DNA from: Pseudomonadota bacterium
Lineage (GTDB): Bacteria; Pseudomonadota; Alphaproteobacteria; Sphingomonadales; Sphingomonadaceae
Direction: 5' to 3'
NCBI GenBank assembly: GCA_029781465.1
Contig: JAKOWQ010000410.1
Span: forward strand, 1 to 14,559
DNA length: 14,559 bases
A program made the translations under genes and the position numbers. This document shows, piece by piece, positions 1 to 6,602 of the stretch; the first letter of the stretch is position 1; every line of letters starts with the position of its first letter. The notes under the pieces were generated by a model. That model was not told the DNA's origin. It ran no database searches and saw only the letters and a program-made list of their open reading frames with translations.

Positions 1-705
1 ATTGCTGGTTGCCAGTGCCCCCAACTGCTCCGCTGGATCGTAGTCAAGCAGATAGGCGAAGGTCTTAAGGTTGACTGGGCCGATTTTGGCCCCGACGCCG
101 AGAAAGACGAAGTCGCCATCATAAGCCAATCGCGGCCCTGCATCGATCCCCAGTATCGTGCGCTGACTGATCGCATAGGTCGCATCGAGGCTGACCGATC
201 CCAGCTTTCCCTCTCCGCGCAGCGCATCGAAAGTCTGCTCATTCTGCCGCCAGCCGACCGAACCGACGAAGCGCTGATCGTCGAGGTTGATCCGCTGGCG
301 CCCCAGGGTAACGGTCAGCGGCTTGGACTTGTATTGCAGCTGCAATCGGTTGAGCTCGACATTCATCGGATCGGCTACGACCGCATAGCCTGGACGGCGC
401 TGGCTGTCGGCAATCGTGAAGGCAAAGGCATTGTAATCCTGTATCATGGCCAGTGTGCCCTCGGCTTCGGCCAGCAACGCCAGCCCTGCCTTGTGCTTGA
501 CCTCAAACCCGGCGCGCAGCCGCATGGTCAGCGCGTCGGCATCGAGTGCGGGCGTGTCGATCGTTTCAAAACGCAGCCGCCCTTCGATGATCGGATCAAG
601 GCTCAATCCGCTGCCGATCGCTACGGGATCGCCCGGCGCGGCGAGCGCGGTTTGGCTGGCGGTCAGCGCGACCAGCGCGGCGGCGGCGGTGGCTAGGGTT
701 TTCAT
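1..705 (-). CDS. Alginate-export-type outer membrane porin, 3' end cut by window edge
   Basis: The minus frame is open without a stop from an ATG at 705 to base 1, giving 235 codons of an unfinished gene. Residues 1-23 form a signal peptide (MKTLA, an Ala/Leu-rich core, cleavage after ALA). Alternating beta-strand-like sequence follows, with the stretch TLGRQRINLDDQRFVGSVGW at about residues 138-157 and then RQNEQTFDALR. This RQ-x-x-RF-x-G-x-x-x-WRQN pattern is typical of the alginate export/porin family (PF13372-like), whose members are usually around 400 aa, so roughly the C-terminal half lies outside the window. It is probably an outer-membrane beta-barrel. A GGAGA ribosome binding site sits about 8 nt before the ATG. 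It follows the nitrate porter on the same strand after 118 bp, so a role in passing nitrate or another anion across the outer membrane is an inference from context; the family name does not prove an alginate substrate. Confidence 0.8.
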   Translation of the reverse strand, partial: MKTLATAAAALVALTASQTALAAPGDPVAIGSGLSLDPIIEGRLRFETIDTPALDADALTMRLRAGFEVKHKAGLALLAEAEGTLAMIQDYNAFAFTIADSQRRPGYAVVADPMNVELNRLQLQYKSKPLTVTLGRQRINLDDQRFVGSVGWRQNEQTFDALRGEGKLGSVSLDATYAISQRTILGIDAGPRLAYDGDFVFLGVGAKIGPVNLKTFAYLLDYDPAEQLGALATSN

Positions 706-738
706 CGCAGGTCTCCAAGATGGCATGGAATCTGCCTG

Positions 739-783
739 GCAATCCTCTCCCGTGGGATTGCAACGCCGCCAGGATTTGCTGGC
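739..783 (-). promoter_or_regulatory. Tandem hexaloop hairpins in the porin leader (possible NasT/ANTAR target)
   Basis: On the minus strand two hairpins lie in series 34 nt before the porin ATG. The first (783-768) is GCCAG-CAAATC-CTGGC. The second (761-739) has a 7-bp stem GCAATCC/GGATTGC; if one A is bulged, an extra C-G pair closes a hexaloop ACGGGA. The two are separated by 6 nt. ANTAR proteins such as NasT are known to bind paired hairpins whose six-base loops carry A at position 1 and G at position 4. The second loop meets that rule and the first does not. nasT is in the same locus, which raises the prior. The hairpins are seen; the function is inference. Confidence 0.3.
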
Positions 784-792
784 TGACGGTGG

Positions 793-813
793 GGCGGAAC
801 GCGCGGTTCCGCC
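793..813. other. Intergenic 8-bp perfect hairpin between nitrate porter and porin
   Basis: GGCGGAAC (793-800) and GTTCCGCC (806-813) are perfect inverted repeats around a 5-nt loop, starting 11 nt beyond the porter stop codon. No T tract follows on either strand, so it is not a standard intrinsic terminator. It could protect the porter mRNA 3' end or mark an RNA processing point that sets different expression of porter and porin. Confidence 0.4.
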
Positions 814-823
814 TCGATGCGGA

Positions 824-2077
824 TCAGATCCGTGCACCCTGAAGCGCGGCACCCCAGGTTGTCCGCCAGCGGCTCTTGACCGAGGTCAGCCCGATCAGCG
901 CGATCACCGCCAGCGCGGCGAAGATCAGGAATCCGATCGAAGCGCTGCCGGTGGCCTTCTTGATCGCTCCCAGCGAAGAGGCAAGATAAAACCCACCCAG
1001 TCCGCCACCGAAACCAACCAGCCCGGTCATCACCCCGATTTCCTTGCGGAACCGCTGCGGCACCAACTGGAACACCGCACCATTGCCCACACCCAGCGTA
1101 CCCATCACCGCAACGAACAGCGCTACTGCCAAGGCAAGGCCAGAAGTTCCGACCAGGGCGATCACGCCCAGCAACGCTGCGGCCACGACATAGACCACCG
1201 TAAGGGTCTTGATCCCGCCAAAGCGGTCAGCAAGCGCTCCGCCAATCGGGCGCAGCAGCGATCCCATGAACACTGCCGCGGCTGTGCAGTAGCCAGCGAT
1301 CACCGGGGTTACGCCGAAACTGTCAGCGTAGAAGGTCGGCAATGAGCCCGAAAGGCCGACGAAGCCGCCAAAGGTGACGAAGTAGAACAGCATGAACCAC
1401 CAGGCATCGCCTTCCTTGAGTACGGCCGCGTAAGCCGACATCGGCTTCGGAGCGGGTTGATCCGGACTGTCCTTGGCGGCGATCAGGTAGAATGCGAAGA
1501 CCGCCACCAGCGGGATCAGCGCCAGGCCGAAGACGTTGTTCCAGCCATAGGCCTTGGCCAGCAGAGCGGCGAACAGCGCGGCAAATACCGTGCCCGAATT
1601 GCCCATTCCGGCAATCCCCATCGCCTTGCCCTGATGTTCGGGCGGATACCACCGGCTAGCCAGCGGCAGAGAAACCGCAAAGCTTGCCCCGGCAAAGCCC
1701 AGGATCACGCCCACTGCCAGCGTCCCTTCGTAGGTCGAAACCCCGAAATACCAGGCTGCAAACAATCCGGCGATGACCACAATCTGGTTTATCGTCCCGG
1801 TCAACTTGGGGCCGATCCGATCGACCATGAAGCCGTTAACCAGGCGGATCAACGCACCGGCCAGGGTCGGCACGGCAACCATGAAACCCTTTTGCGCGGG
1901 ATCGAGTCCAAGATCCTTGGAAATGATCGGCGCCAACGGGCCCAGCATCACCCAGCACATGAAAGCAATATCGAAATAGAGAAAAGCGGCCAGCAAAGTC
2001 GGCCGGTGACCGGATTGCCAGAATGGCTTGCCGGTGGGGATGGTCGAGGCATCCGGGGTCATCGCAAGCGTTGCCAT
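824..2077 (-). CDS. nasA: NarK/NasA-type nitrate/nitrite transporter (MFS, NNP family)
   Basis: This 417-aa protein is the usual length for a 12-helix major facilitator and probably imports nitrate (or exchanges nitrate and nitrite) across the inner membrane. Both nitrate-porter signatures are visible: GFAGASFAVSLPLASRWYPP at about 128-145 running into KAMGIAGMGNSGT, and VGNGAVFQLVPQRF at about 330-343 running into a Gly-rich helix (GLVGFGGGLGGFYL). Arg78 in helix 2 (ALIRLVNGFMVDRIG) and Arg276 in helix 8 (SLLRPIGGALADRFG) fit the two substrate-binding arginines known in NarK. The start is set by an AGGAGA site 8 nt before the ATG. It is divergent from the kinase/phosphatase gene and its leader contains the 37-bp palindrome at 2122-2158. 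With NasS and NasT encoded nearby, an assimilatory role is more likely than a respiratory one. Nitrate versus nitrite preference cannot be read from the sequence. Confidence 0.9.
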   Translation of the reverse strand: MATLAMTPDASTIPTGKPFWQSGHRPTLLAAFLYFDIAFMCWVMLGPLAPIISKDLGLDPAQKGFMVAVPTLAGALIRLVNGFMVDRIGPKLTGTINQIVVIAGLFAAWYFGVSTYEGTLAVGVILGFAGASFAVSLPLASRWYPPEHQGKAMGIAGMGNSGTVFAALFAALLAKAYGWNNVFGLALIPLVAVFAFYLIAAKDSPDQPAPKPMSAYAAVLKEGDAWWFMLFYFVTFGGFVGLSGSLPTFYADSFGVTPVIAGYCTAAAVFMGSLLRPIGGALADRFGGIKTLTVVYVVAAALLGVIALVGTSGLALAVALFVAVMGTLGVGNGAVFQLVPQRFRKEIGVMTGLVGFGGGLGGFYLASSLGAIKKATGSASIGFLIFAALAVIALIGLTSVKSRWRTTWGAALQGARI

Positions 2078-2121
2078 GATTAGGCTCTCCTGAGGCTTGA
2101 CGGAACGGGGGAGGAAACGAT

Positions 2122-2158
2122 CCTTACGCGGGCGGGCGACGTGCCCGTGCGCGTAAGG
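2122..2158. promoter_or_regulatory. 37-bp interrupted palindrome between nasA and the kinase/phosphatase gene
   Basis: CCTTACGCG (2122-2130) and CGCGTAAGG (2150-2158) form a perfect 9-bp inverted repeat. Inside it CGGGC (2133-2137) pairs with GCCCG (2143-2147) around a 5-nt loop. As plus-strand RNA the last bases overlap the AAGGGG (2155-2160) that serves as ribosome binding site for the kinase gene. As minus-strand RNA it lies 45-81 nt before the nasA ATG. It could be a leader hairpin, an attenuator part, or a dimeric operator acting on both genes. The loop is five bases without the A1/G4 pattern, so it is not a classical ANTAR site, and no T tract follows. Confidence 0.5.
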
Positions 2159-2172
2159 GGCGAAACGGATCG

Positions 2173-3864
2173 ATGCGCAGCGAGGGCGAACTGGTTGTTG
2201 CCATAGGCTTTGCCAGCCTGACCGGGCCGAGAGCGGAAAATCAGGATTTCGGCGGGGTTCACCTCGCCACGGCGCTGGAACGGGCGCGTCACGGCATCAT
2301 TGCCGCGGTGGCTGACGGAGTTTCGGGGGGCAAGGCCGGACGCGTTGCGGCAGAACTGGCCGTGCGGGCGCTGATCGAGGGGTTCTATGCCATGCCCGAC
2401 ACCGTCGGCCCGGCCCGGGCCATGCAGGCGCCGCTGGCGGCCTATAACCGCTGGCTCCATGCCCAGAGCTGCGGCGAAATCATGACCAACAGCGCAGCAA
2501 CCTTCACCGCCTTTGCGCTGCGCGGGCGGCGCGCCCATCTGGTCCATGTCGGAGATAGCCGCGCCTGGCGTTTTTCGAACGGTCGGCTGACCTGCCTGAC
2601 CAGCGACCACGTCCGCTCCGAGCCCGATCTGCGCCATGTGCTGATCCGCGCCCTGGGGATCGAGAGCGAGCTGCGGCTCGATCACGCCGACATCGAATTG
2701 TCCGAACACGACCGCCTGCTGCTGACCAGTGATGGTGTCCACGGCGTGCTTTCGCCCGCAAAGATCGCTGCGATCCTGGGGGCCAATACCAGTGCCGAGG
2801 CTACCGCCGACGAACTGGCACAAGCCGCGATCTCTGCGGGCGGCAAGGACAACGCGACGGCCCTGGTAATCGATATCGTTCGCCTGCCGGCGCCCGATCA
2901 CGATGGAATCCTGGCAGGACTTTCGGCCCTGCCTTTTGCCCAGCCGCCCGGCCTGGGCGAAAGCATCGATGGCTTTCGCGCGACCCGGGTTCTGTCTGAG
3001 GGGCGCCACGCCACGCTGCTGGAGGCTGTCGATAGCGAAGATGGAAGCCGTGTGGTGCTCAAATTCCCTCGCCGCGAGGTCTTGTCCGAGCGGGCCTTGC
3101 GGCTGGCCTTCGCGCGGGAATTGCTGCTGGCCCAGCGCGTTGCCAGCCCATTCGTTCTGGCCGCCCACCCGGTCAGACCTGATCGGCAATGCGCACTCTA
3201 CGTGGTTCAGCCGTTCCTTGAGGGTGAGACCATGGCCCAGCGAATGGAACGCGGACTCCCCGGTCTCAAGCCCGGACTGGATGCTTCGATCAAGCTGACC
3301 CGCGCGGTGGCCGCACTGCACCGGATCGACGTGGTGCACCGCGATATCAAGCCCGACAACGCCATGCTGACCGCCGATGGCGGATTGAAGCTGATCGACC
3401 TTGGGGTTGCCCGCCTGCCCCGGGTAGAGGACTTTCGGGTCGATGAAATTCCCGGAACCCCCGGGTACATGGCCCCTGAGCAATTCGAAGGCAATGCAGG
3501 GGACGCGCTGACCGACCAGTTCGCGCTGGGCGTCACGCTCTACCGCTGGTTCACCGGCAAGTGGCCCTATGGAGAACAGGAAGCCTTTCAGCGCCCGCGA
3601 TTTGGCCGGGCCGCTGCGCCCTCGCGCCACCGCTCCGAGATCCCAAGCTGGCTCGACGATGCGATCCTTACCGCGATCCAGCCCGAACGCGATGCGCGAT
3701 TTGGGGACGTTGTGGAGCTGCTGCGCAAGCTGGAAGGCGGCGGCACGCTGGAAATCGGACCCAGGCGCGCGCTGCCGCTGGTGGAGCGCAATCCGGTGCT
3801 GTTCTGGCAGCTCGTCAGCATTGCGCTCGGCGTGGCACTGCTCGCCTCGCTGATCGCACGCTGA
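2173..3864 (+). CDS. Membrane-anchored PP2C phosphatase-Ser/Thr kinase fusion
   Basis: This 563-aa protein joins two opposing enzymes. Residues 1-235 are a PP2C-type phosphatase with metal-binding acids at Asp25 (ENQDF), Asp48-Gly49 (VADGVSGG), Asp187 (LTSDGVHG) and Asp226 (GGKDNAT). Residues 260-520 are a Hanks-type kinase with Lys297 (VLKFPRR), the catalytic loop HRDIKPDN (Asp391, Lys393), DLG at 409-411 in place of DFG, and GTPGYMAPEQF. The Gly-rich loop (LSEGRHATLLEA) is weak. Residues 543-562 form one hydrophobic helix, so both catalytic domains probably face the cytoplasm. The start has AAGGGG 12 nt upstream, inside the palindrome. Such bifunctional proteins are known beside nitrate porters in several proteobacteria, but their substrates are not settled. 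It is divergent from nasA and convergent with nasTS. It may tune the transporter or the NasST switch by reversible phosphorylation, which is inference. Confidence 0.9.
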   Translation: MRSEGELVVAIGFASLTGPRAENQDFGGVHLATALERARHGIIAAVADGVSGGKAGRVAAELAVRALIEGFYAMPDTVGPARAMQAPLAAYNRWLHAQSCGEIMTNSAATFTAFALRGRRAHLVHVGDSRAWRFSNGRLTCLTSDHVRSEPDLRHVLIRALGIESELRLDHADIELSEHDRLLLTSDGVHGVLSPAKIAAILGANTSAEATADELAQAAISAGGKDNATALVIDIVRLPAPDHDGILAGLSALPFAQPPGLGESIDGFRATRVLSEGRHATLLEAVDSEDGSRVVLKFPRREVLSERALRLAFARELLLAQRVASPFVLAAHPVRPDRQCALYVVQPFLEGETMAQRMERGLPGLKPGLDASIKLTRAVAALHRIDVVHRDIKPDNAMLTADGGLKLIDLGVARLPRVEDFRVDEIPGTPGYMAPEQFEGNAGDALTDQFALGVTLYRWFTGKWPYGEQEAFQRPRFGRAAAPSRHRSEIPSWLDDAILTAIQPERDARFGDVVELLRKLEGGGTLEIGPRRALPLVERNPVLFWQLVSIALGVALLASLIAR

Positions 3865-3906
3865 ACGGTTTAGGGGCATTGCCTCGGCGCTCCATTTCGC
3901 GCACGC

Positions 3907-3952
3907 AAAAAAGCCGCCTCGATACGGGTCCAATTGGACCGGATCGGGCGGC
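3907..3952 (-). terminator. Intrinsic terminator of the nasTS operon
   Basis: On the minus strand a long hairpin is followed directly by six T (the A run at 3907-3912). The outer stem is GCCGCC (3913-3918) with GGCGGC (3947-3952). Then CGAT pairs with ATCG around a small internal loop, and the tip is the perfect palindrome GGTCCAATTGGACC (3927-3940). It lies about 140 bp past the nasS stop codon. On the plus strand there is no T tract, so it would stop leftward transcription from entering the kinase gene antisense but should not end the kinase transcript. Confidence 0.8.
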
Positions 3953-4066
3953 ACCGTTGCCACGCAATGTCAGTTTCTAGCCACTTGCCCGGCGCGACCC
4001 ATCCTTGGATCGCGGCAATGCAGCAACGCGATGGGTAAGCGATTCGCGGGCCCGAGGTAAAGCGAT

Positions 4067-4086
4067 TTTTTGCAGCGCAGCAAAAA
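4067..4086. repeat. Short inverted repeat just after nasS
   Basis: TTTTTGC (4067-4073) and GCAAAAA (4080-4086) are a perfect 7-bp inverted repeat with a 6-nt spacer, 7 nt past the nasS stop. The stem is mostly A-T pairs and no separate T tract follows on either strand, so it would be a weak terminator at best. It may instead be a stabilising 3' hairpin for the nasS mRNA. Confidence 0.35.
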
Positions 4087-4092
4087 GACTGC

Positions 4093-5301
4093 TCAAGGCA
4101 GGCGCGACAGGTAACCCTTGAGATCGTGGGGGTCGAAAATCATTCCATCAAAGAAGCTGTTTTTTTCCAGTGTAATGGCACCCTGCTGTGTGCCCACCAC
4201 GGTCGTTCCGCCCAGGCTTCCTTCGACCTTGGAGCTCGCCCCTGGAAGCGGCTCGTCAGTACCTGCCAGGGCCCTGCGATAGACATCGGGACGGAACACC
4301 CGCGTGGCCAAGGCCGCATCCGCTTCACTGAATTTCATGCCGTCCCAGCGCACCATCTGGGAGTAGAGCCACTCGGCCTGGCTCACCCAGGGAAAATTCG
4401 CCGCTTCGCGATATTGGAACATGAAGTCGGCAAAACGCACTGGATTCGTCCCTCGCGCGAGCAGCAGACGATCGGAGATCGCCCGCTGGATCAGTTCGGC
4501 TGAACCGTCGAGGTATTCGCAGCGAGCCAGAATTGCGGCGTTGGCCTGCCAATTGCCTGGATCGACGAAATGGCGAGCAGCGCGAACCAGAGCACGAATC
4601 AACGCTTCCACATCTTCACGACGATCCTCCAGCACAGGCTCGCGCAGGGCCAGCACCTTTTCCACCCCGCGCCTCCAGATCTGGGCCGTAGCCAGCACGA
4701 TCCGCCCCGCGCCGCGCTCTACCGCGACCGAGTTCCATGGTTCACCCACGCAAATCCCGTCAACCTCGCCCGCCTCAAGCGCGTCGGCGCAGAATGGCGG
4801 CGCGACTGTGACGATCTCTACGTCGTGATCGGGCCGAATGCCGCATGCCGCCAACCAGTAACGCAGCATGTAGTTGTGGCTTGAATAGCGATGAACCACG
4901 CCAAATCGCATGCGTTTGCCCTGGCTCGCGCTGGTCTTTGCCAGCGCCGCAAGAGTCAATCCAACGATCCGCGGGTCGCCCAGCCGCCCCGCCGGACAGA
5001 CCTTTTCGGCGAGATCGGGACGCAAGGTGATCGCGTTGCCATTGAGCCCCAGCACGAAGGGCACCGACAGCGGCTGCGACGGACGACTCCGCCCCAGCGT
5101 GGTGGCGATCGCCAGCGGCGCTACCAGATGCGCAGCATCGCAATGGCCATAGAGCAATCTGTCGAGGACCGTCGCCCAGCTGAGCGAACGGACAAGCCGC
5201 AGGGACAGCCCCTCATCTTCCGCAAAACCATGTTCGTGCGCCAGGATCGGCAAACAGGCATCAACCAGCGGAAGGAATCCAATTCCGAGTTCCCGGGTCA
5301 T
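4093..5301 (-). CDS. nasS: NasS-type nitrate sensor (NrtA/CmpA-like binding protein without signal peptide)
   Basis: The 402-aa product resembles the substrate-binding proteins of nitrate ABC transporters (NrtA/CmpA family). It begins directly with the domain core (MTRELGIGFLPLVDACLPIL) and has no signal peptide, which points to the cytoplasmic sensor NasS. Supporting stretches are WATVLDRLLYGHCDAAHLVA near 43-62, LGLNGNAITLR near 84-94, RYSSHNYMLRYWLAACGI near 138-155 and EVDGICVGEPWNSVAVERGA near 179-198. In Paracoccus and Azotobacter, NasS holds NasT inactive until nitrate or nitrite binds. The ATG overlaps the nasT stop as ATGA, so the two are translationally coupled and should be made in similar amounts, as expected for a complex. 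No ABC transporter permease or ATPase is present in the window, which also argues for a sensor rather than a transport role. Confidence 0.87.
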   Translation of the reverse strand: MTRELGIGFLPLVDACLPILAHEHGFAEDEGLSLRLVRSLSWATVLDRLLYGHCDAAHLVAPLAIATTLGRSRPSQPLSVPFVLGLNGNAITLRPDLAEKVCPAGRLGDPRIVGLTLAALAKTSASQGKRMRFGVVHRYSSHNYMLRYWLAACGIRPDHDVEIVTVAPPFCADALEAGEVDGICVGEPWNSVAVERGAGRIVLATAQIWRRGVEKVLALREPVLEDRREDVEALIRALVRAARHFVDPGNWQANAAILARCEYLDGSAELIQRAISDRLLLARGTNPVRFADFMFQYREAANFPWVSQAEWLYSQMVRWDGMKFSEADAALATRVFRPDVYRRALAGTDEPLPGASSKVEGSLGGTTVVGTQQGAITLEKNSFFDGMIFDPHDLKGYLSRLP

Positions 5302-5879
5302 GGTTTTCCTCCCATCAATTGGTGCGCCGTCACCACGGCTTCGGCGATCTCGACGATGCGGCGCCCCCGATCCATCGCGGTCTTGCGCAGTTCGGCATAG
5401 GCCTGCGGTTCGCCGATCGACCGACTGTCCATCAAGATCCGTTTGGCCCGATCGATAGTCTCACGCTCGGCCAGCTTGCCCCTTGCCTCGTCAAGATCGG
5501 TCTGAAGCCGGGCAAATGCGTTGAAGCGCCGGACAGCAAGGTCGAGAATCGGGCGGATCCGGTGCGGCGCCAGTCCGTCAACAACATATGAAGAGACCCC
5601 GGCGTCGATCGATGCCGCAATCGCCGCCTCGTCGCTTTCATCAACGAACATCGCGATCGGGCGGGCCAGCGCCCGGGAAACCGAGAAGTATTCTTCGAGC
5701 ACATCGCGCGAGGGATTGCCCAAATCCATCAGCACGATGTCCGGCGCGATCTCCCCGATCCGCGCCACCAGACCGCGCCGCTCGGTAACAACAAAGATCT
5801 CGCAATCGTCGAGCGCGGCCAAACCCTCATGGATTACCGCTGCGCGCGTGGCGCTTTCATCGACAATGGCAATGCGCAT
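5298..5879 (-). CDS. nasT: NasT-type ANTAR transcription antiterminator
   Basis: This 193-aa protein has a response-regulator receiver domain (about 1-120) and a C-terminal ANTAR RNA-binding domain (about 128-190: ERETIDRAKRILMDSRSIGE and onward to VEIAEAVVTAHQL). The receiver keeps Asp7 and Asp52 (LMDLGNPSRD), but where phosphorylated receivers have a conserved lysine it reads SSYVVDGL. This fits a switch controlled by binding NasS rather than by a histidine kinase. ANTAR proteins bind paired hexaloop hairpins in leader RNA and prevent termination; in nitrate loci the targets are assimilation and transport operons. It is the first gene of the nasTS pair. Only a weak GAAG precedes the start, and a candidate promoter sits so close that the mRNA could be leaderless. 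Confidence 0.88.
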   Translation of the reverse strand: MRIAIVDESATRAAVIHEGLAALDDCEIFVVTERRGLVARIGEIAPDIVLMDLGNPSRDVLEEYFSVSRALARPIAMFVDESDEAAIAASIDAGVSSYVVDGLAPHRIRPILDLAVRRFNAFARLQTDLDEARGKLAERETIDRAKRILMDSRSIGEPQAYAELRKTAMDRGRRIVEIAEAVVTAHQLMGGKP

Positions 5880-5884
5880 GCTTC

Positions 5885-5913
5885 ATTGTGCACTGCAACA
5901 ATAGCCGGATCAA
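5885..5913 (-). promoter_or_regulatory. Candidate nasT promoter with overlapping near-palindromic operator
   Basis: On the minus strand TTGATC (5913-5908), a 17-nt spacer and CACAAT (5890-5885) resemble a sigma-70 promoter, with 4 of 6 consensus bases in each box. The -10 box ends only 5 nt before the nasT ATG, so transcription would start at or within a base or two of it. The sequence ATTGTTGCAGTGCACAAT (5902-5885) is a palindrome apart from one extra T and covers the -10 box and part of the spacer, a good position for a repressor site. All this is pattern matching by eye. Confidence 0.4.
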
Positions 5914-6023
5914 TTCCCGAGTTTGGGAAACCTGATGAAGCGGAACCGCTCGGGTGAACCTTGCAGAACCGGGCCCCGCATACGCGCAACCTGCGCCAAT
6001 TATCGCCATTTTGGCTAGATCAT

Positions 6024-6052
6024 TTTCCTACATTTCCCACATTGGTTATGAT
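6024..6052 (+). promoter_or_regulatory. Possible promoter of the holin-family gene
   Basis: TATGAT (6047-6052) matches five of six bases of the -10 consensus, in the AT-richest part of the 206-bp gap between nasT and the holin-family gene. The -35 region 17 nt upstream (TTTCCT) is poor. A start near 6059 would give a leader of about 27 nt containing GGAG. Nothing else is recognised in 5914-6023. Confidence 0.3.
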
Positions 6053-6085
6053 TTCCACTCCCCTATTCTCCAACGGAGTTTGCGC

Positions 6086-6499
6086 ATGTCCATTCTCGAT
6101 TCGCTGATCGGTCCAATCGTTTCGATCATCGACAAGGTGATCCCCGACAAAGCCCAGCGTGAAAAGGCCAAGCTGGAATTGCTCGAGCTGCAGGGCTCGC
6201 AGGAACTGGCCGAGATCAATGCCCGCCTTGCGGCCATCGTCGCCGAGGCCAATTCGCACGACCCCTGGACCAGCCGCGCGCGGCCGAGCTTTCTCTACGT
6301 CATGTACATCCTGCTGCTGTTCGCCCTGCCCATGGGAGTGCTGGCCGCCTTCGCGCCCGACAAGGCGCTGGCAATCGGCCAGGGCATGAACGCCTATCTG
6401 GCCGGGCTTCCCGAGCCGCTCTATGCGCTGTTCGGCACCGGCTATCTTGGCTACACTGCGGCGCGGCAATGGGGCAAGATCGCCGGGAGCGACAAATAG
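6086..6499 (+). CDS. Three-TM holin-family protein (GTA-type)
   Basis: The 137-aa product starts MSILDSLIGPIVSIIDKVIP. It continues with a charged amphipathic helix (about 20-50, KAQREKAKLELLELQGSQEL) and a conserved DPWTSRARPSF motif at about 59-69. A strong membrane helix (YVMYILLLFALPMGVLAAFA) and a second hydrophobic stretch near the C terminus (PEPLYALFGTGYLGYTAARQ) follow. This order matches the 3-TM holin family (PF11351-like) of gene transfer agents and tailed phages. GGAG sits 7 nt before the ATG; the frame is open further upstream, but the longer version lacks a ribosome binding site and its extra residues look non-coding. No lysin, capsid or other phage gene is adjacent, so it is either a solitary phage- or GTA-derived gene or a small inner-membrane protein with another role. 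The family call is fairly sure; the function here is open. Confidence 0.8.
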   Translation: MSILDSLIGPIVSIIDKVIPDKAQREKAKLELLELQGSQELAEINARLAAIVAEANSHDPWTSRARPSFLYVMYILLLFALPMGVLAAFAPDKALAIGQGMNAYLAGLPEPLYALFGTGYLGYTAARQWGKIAGSDK

Positions 6500-6602
6500 G
6501 CACCGGCGCCGGCGGCATGGTTAGCTTCGGGTAATCATTTTGCGCTACAGCCTTGTCTCCGGTGCCGCAAACCTGCGGCAACGTGGGGCAGGAGGCATTC
6601 CC

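Noticed and set aside
2080..3963. A 627-codon open minus-strand frame opposite the kinase/phosphatase gene
   Set aside because: It exactly shadows a gene with all expected catalytic motifs, has no recognisable domains, and is open because of high GC at third positions.
3991..4040. Inverted repeat ACCCATC / GATGGGT in the kinase-nasS gap
   Set aside because: Arms of 7 bp with a 26-nt spacer are within chance expectation for this composition, and no T tract or other supporting feature is near.
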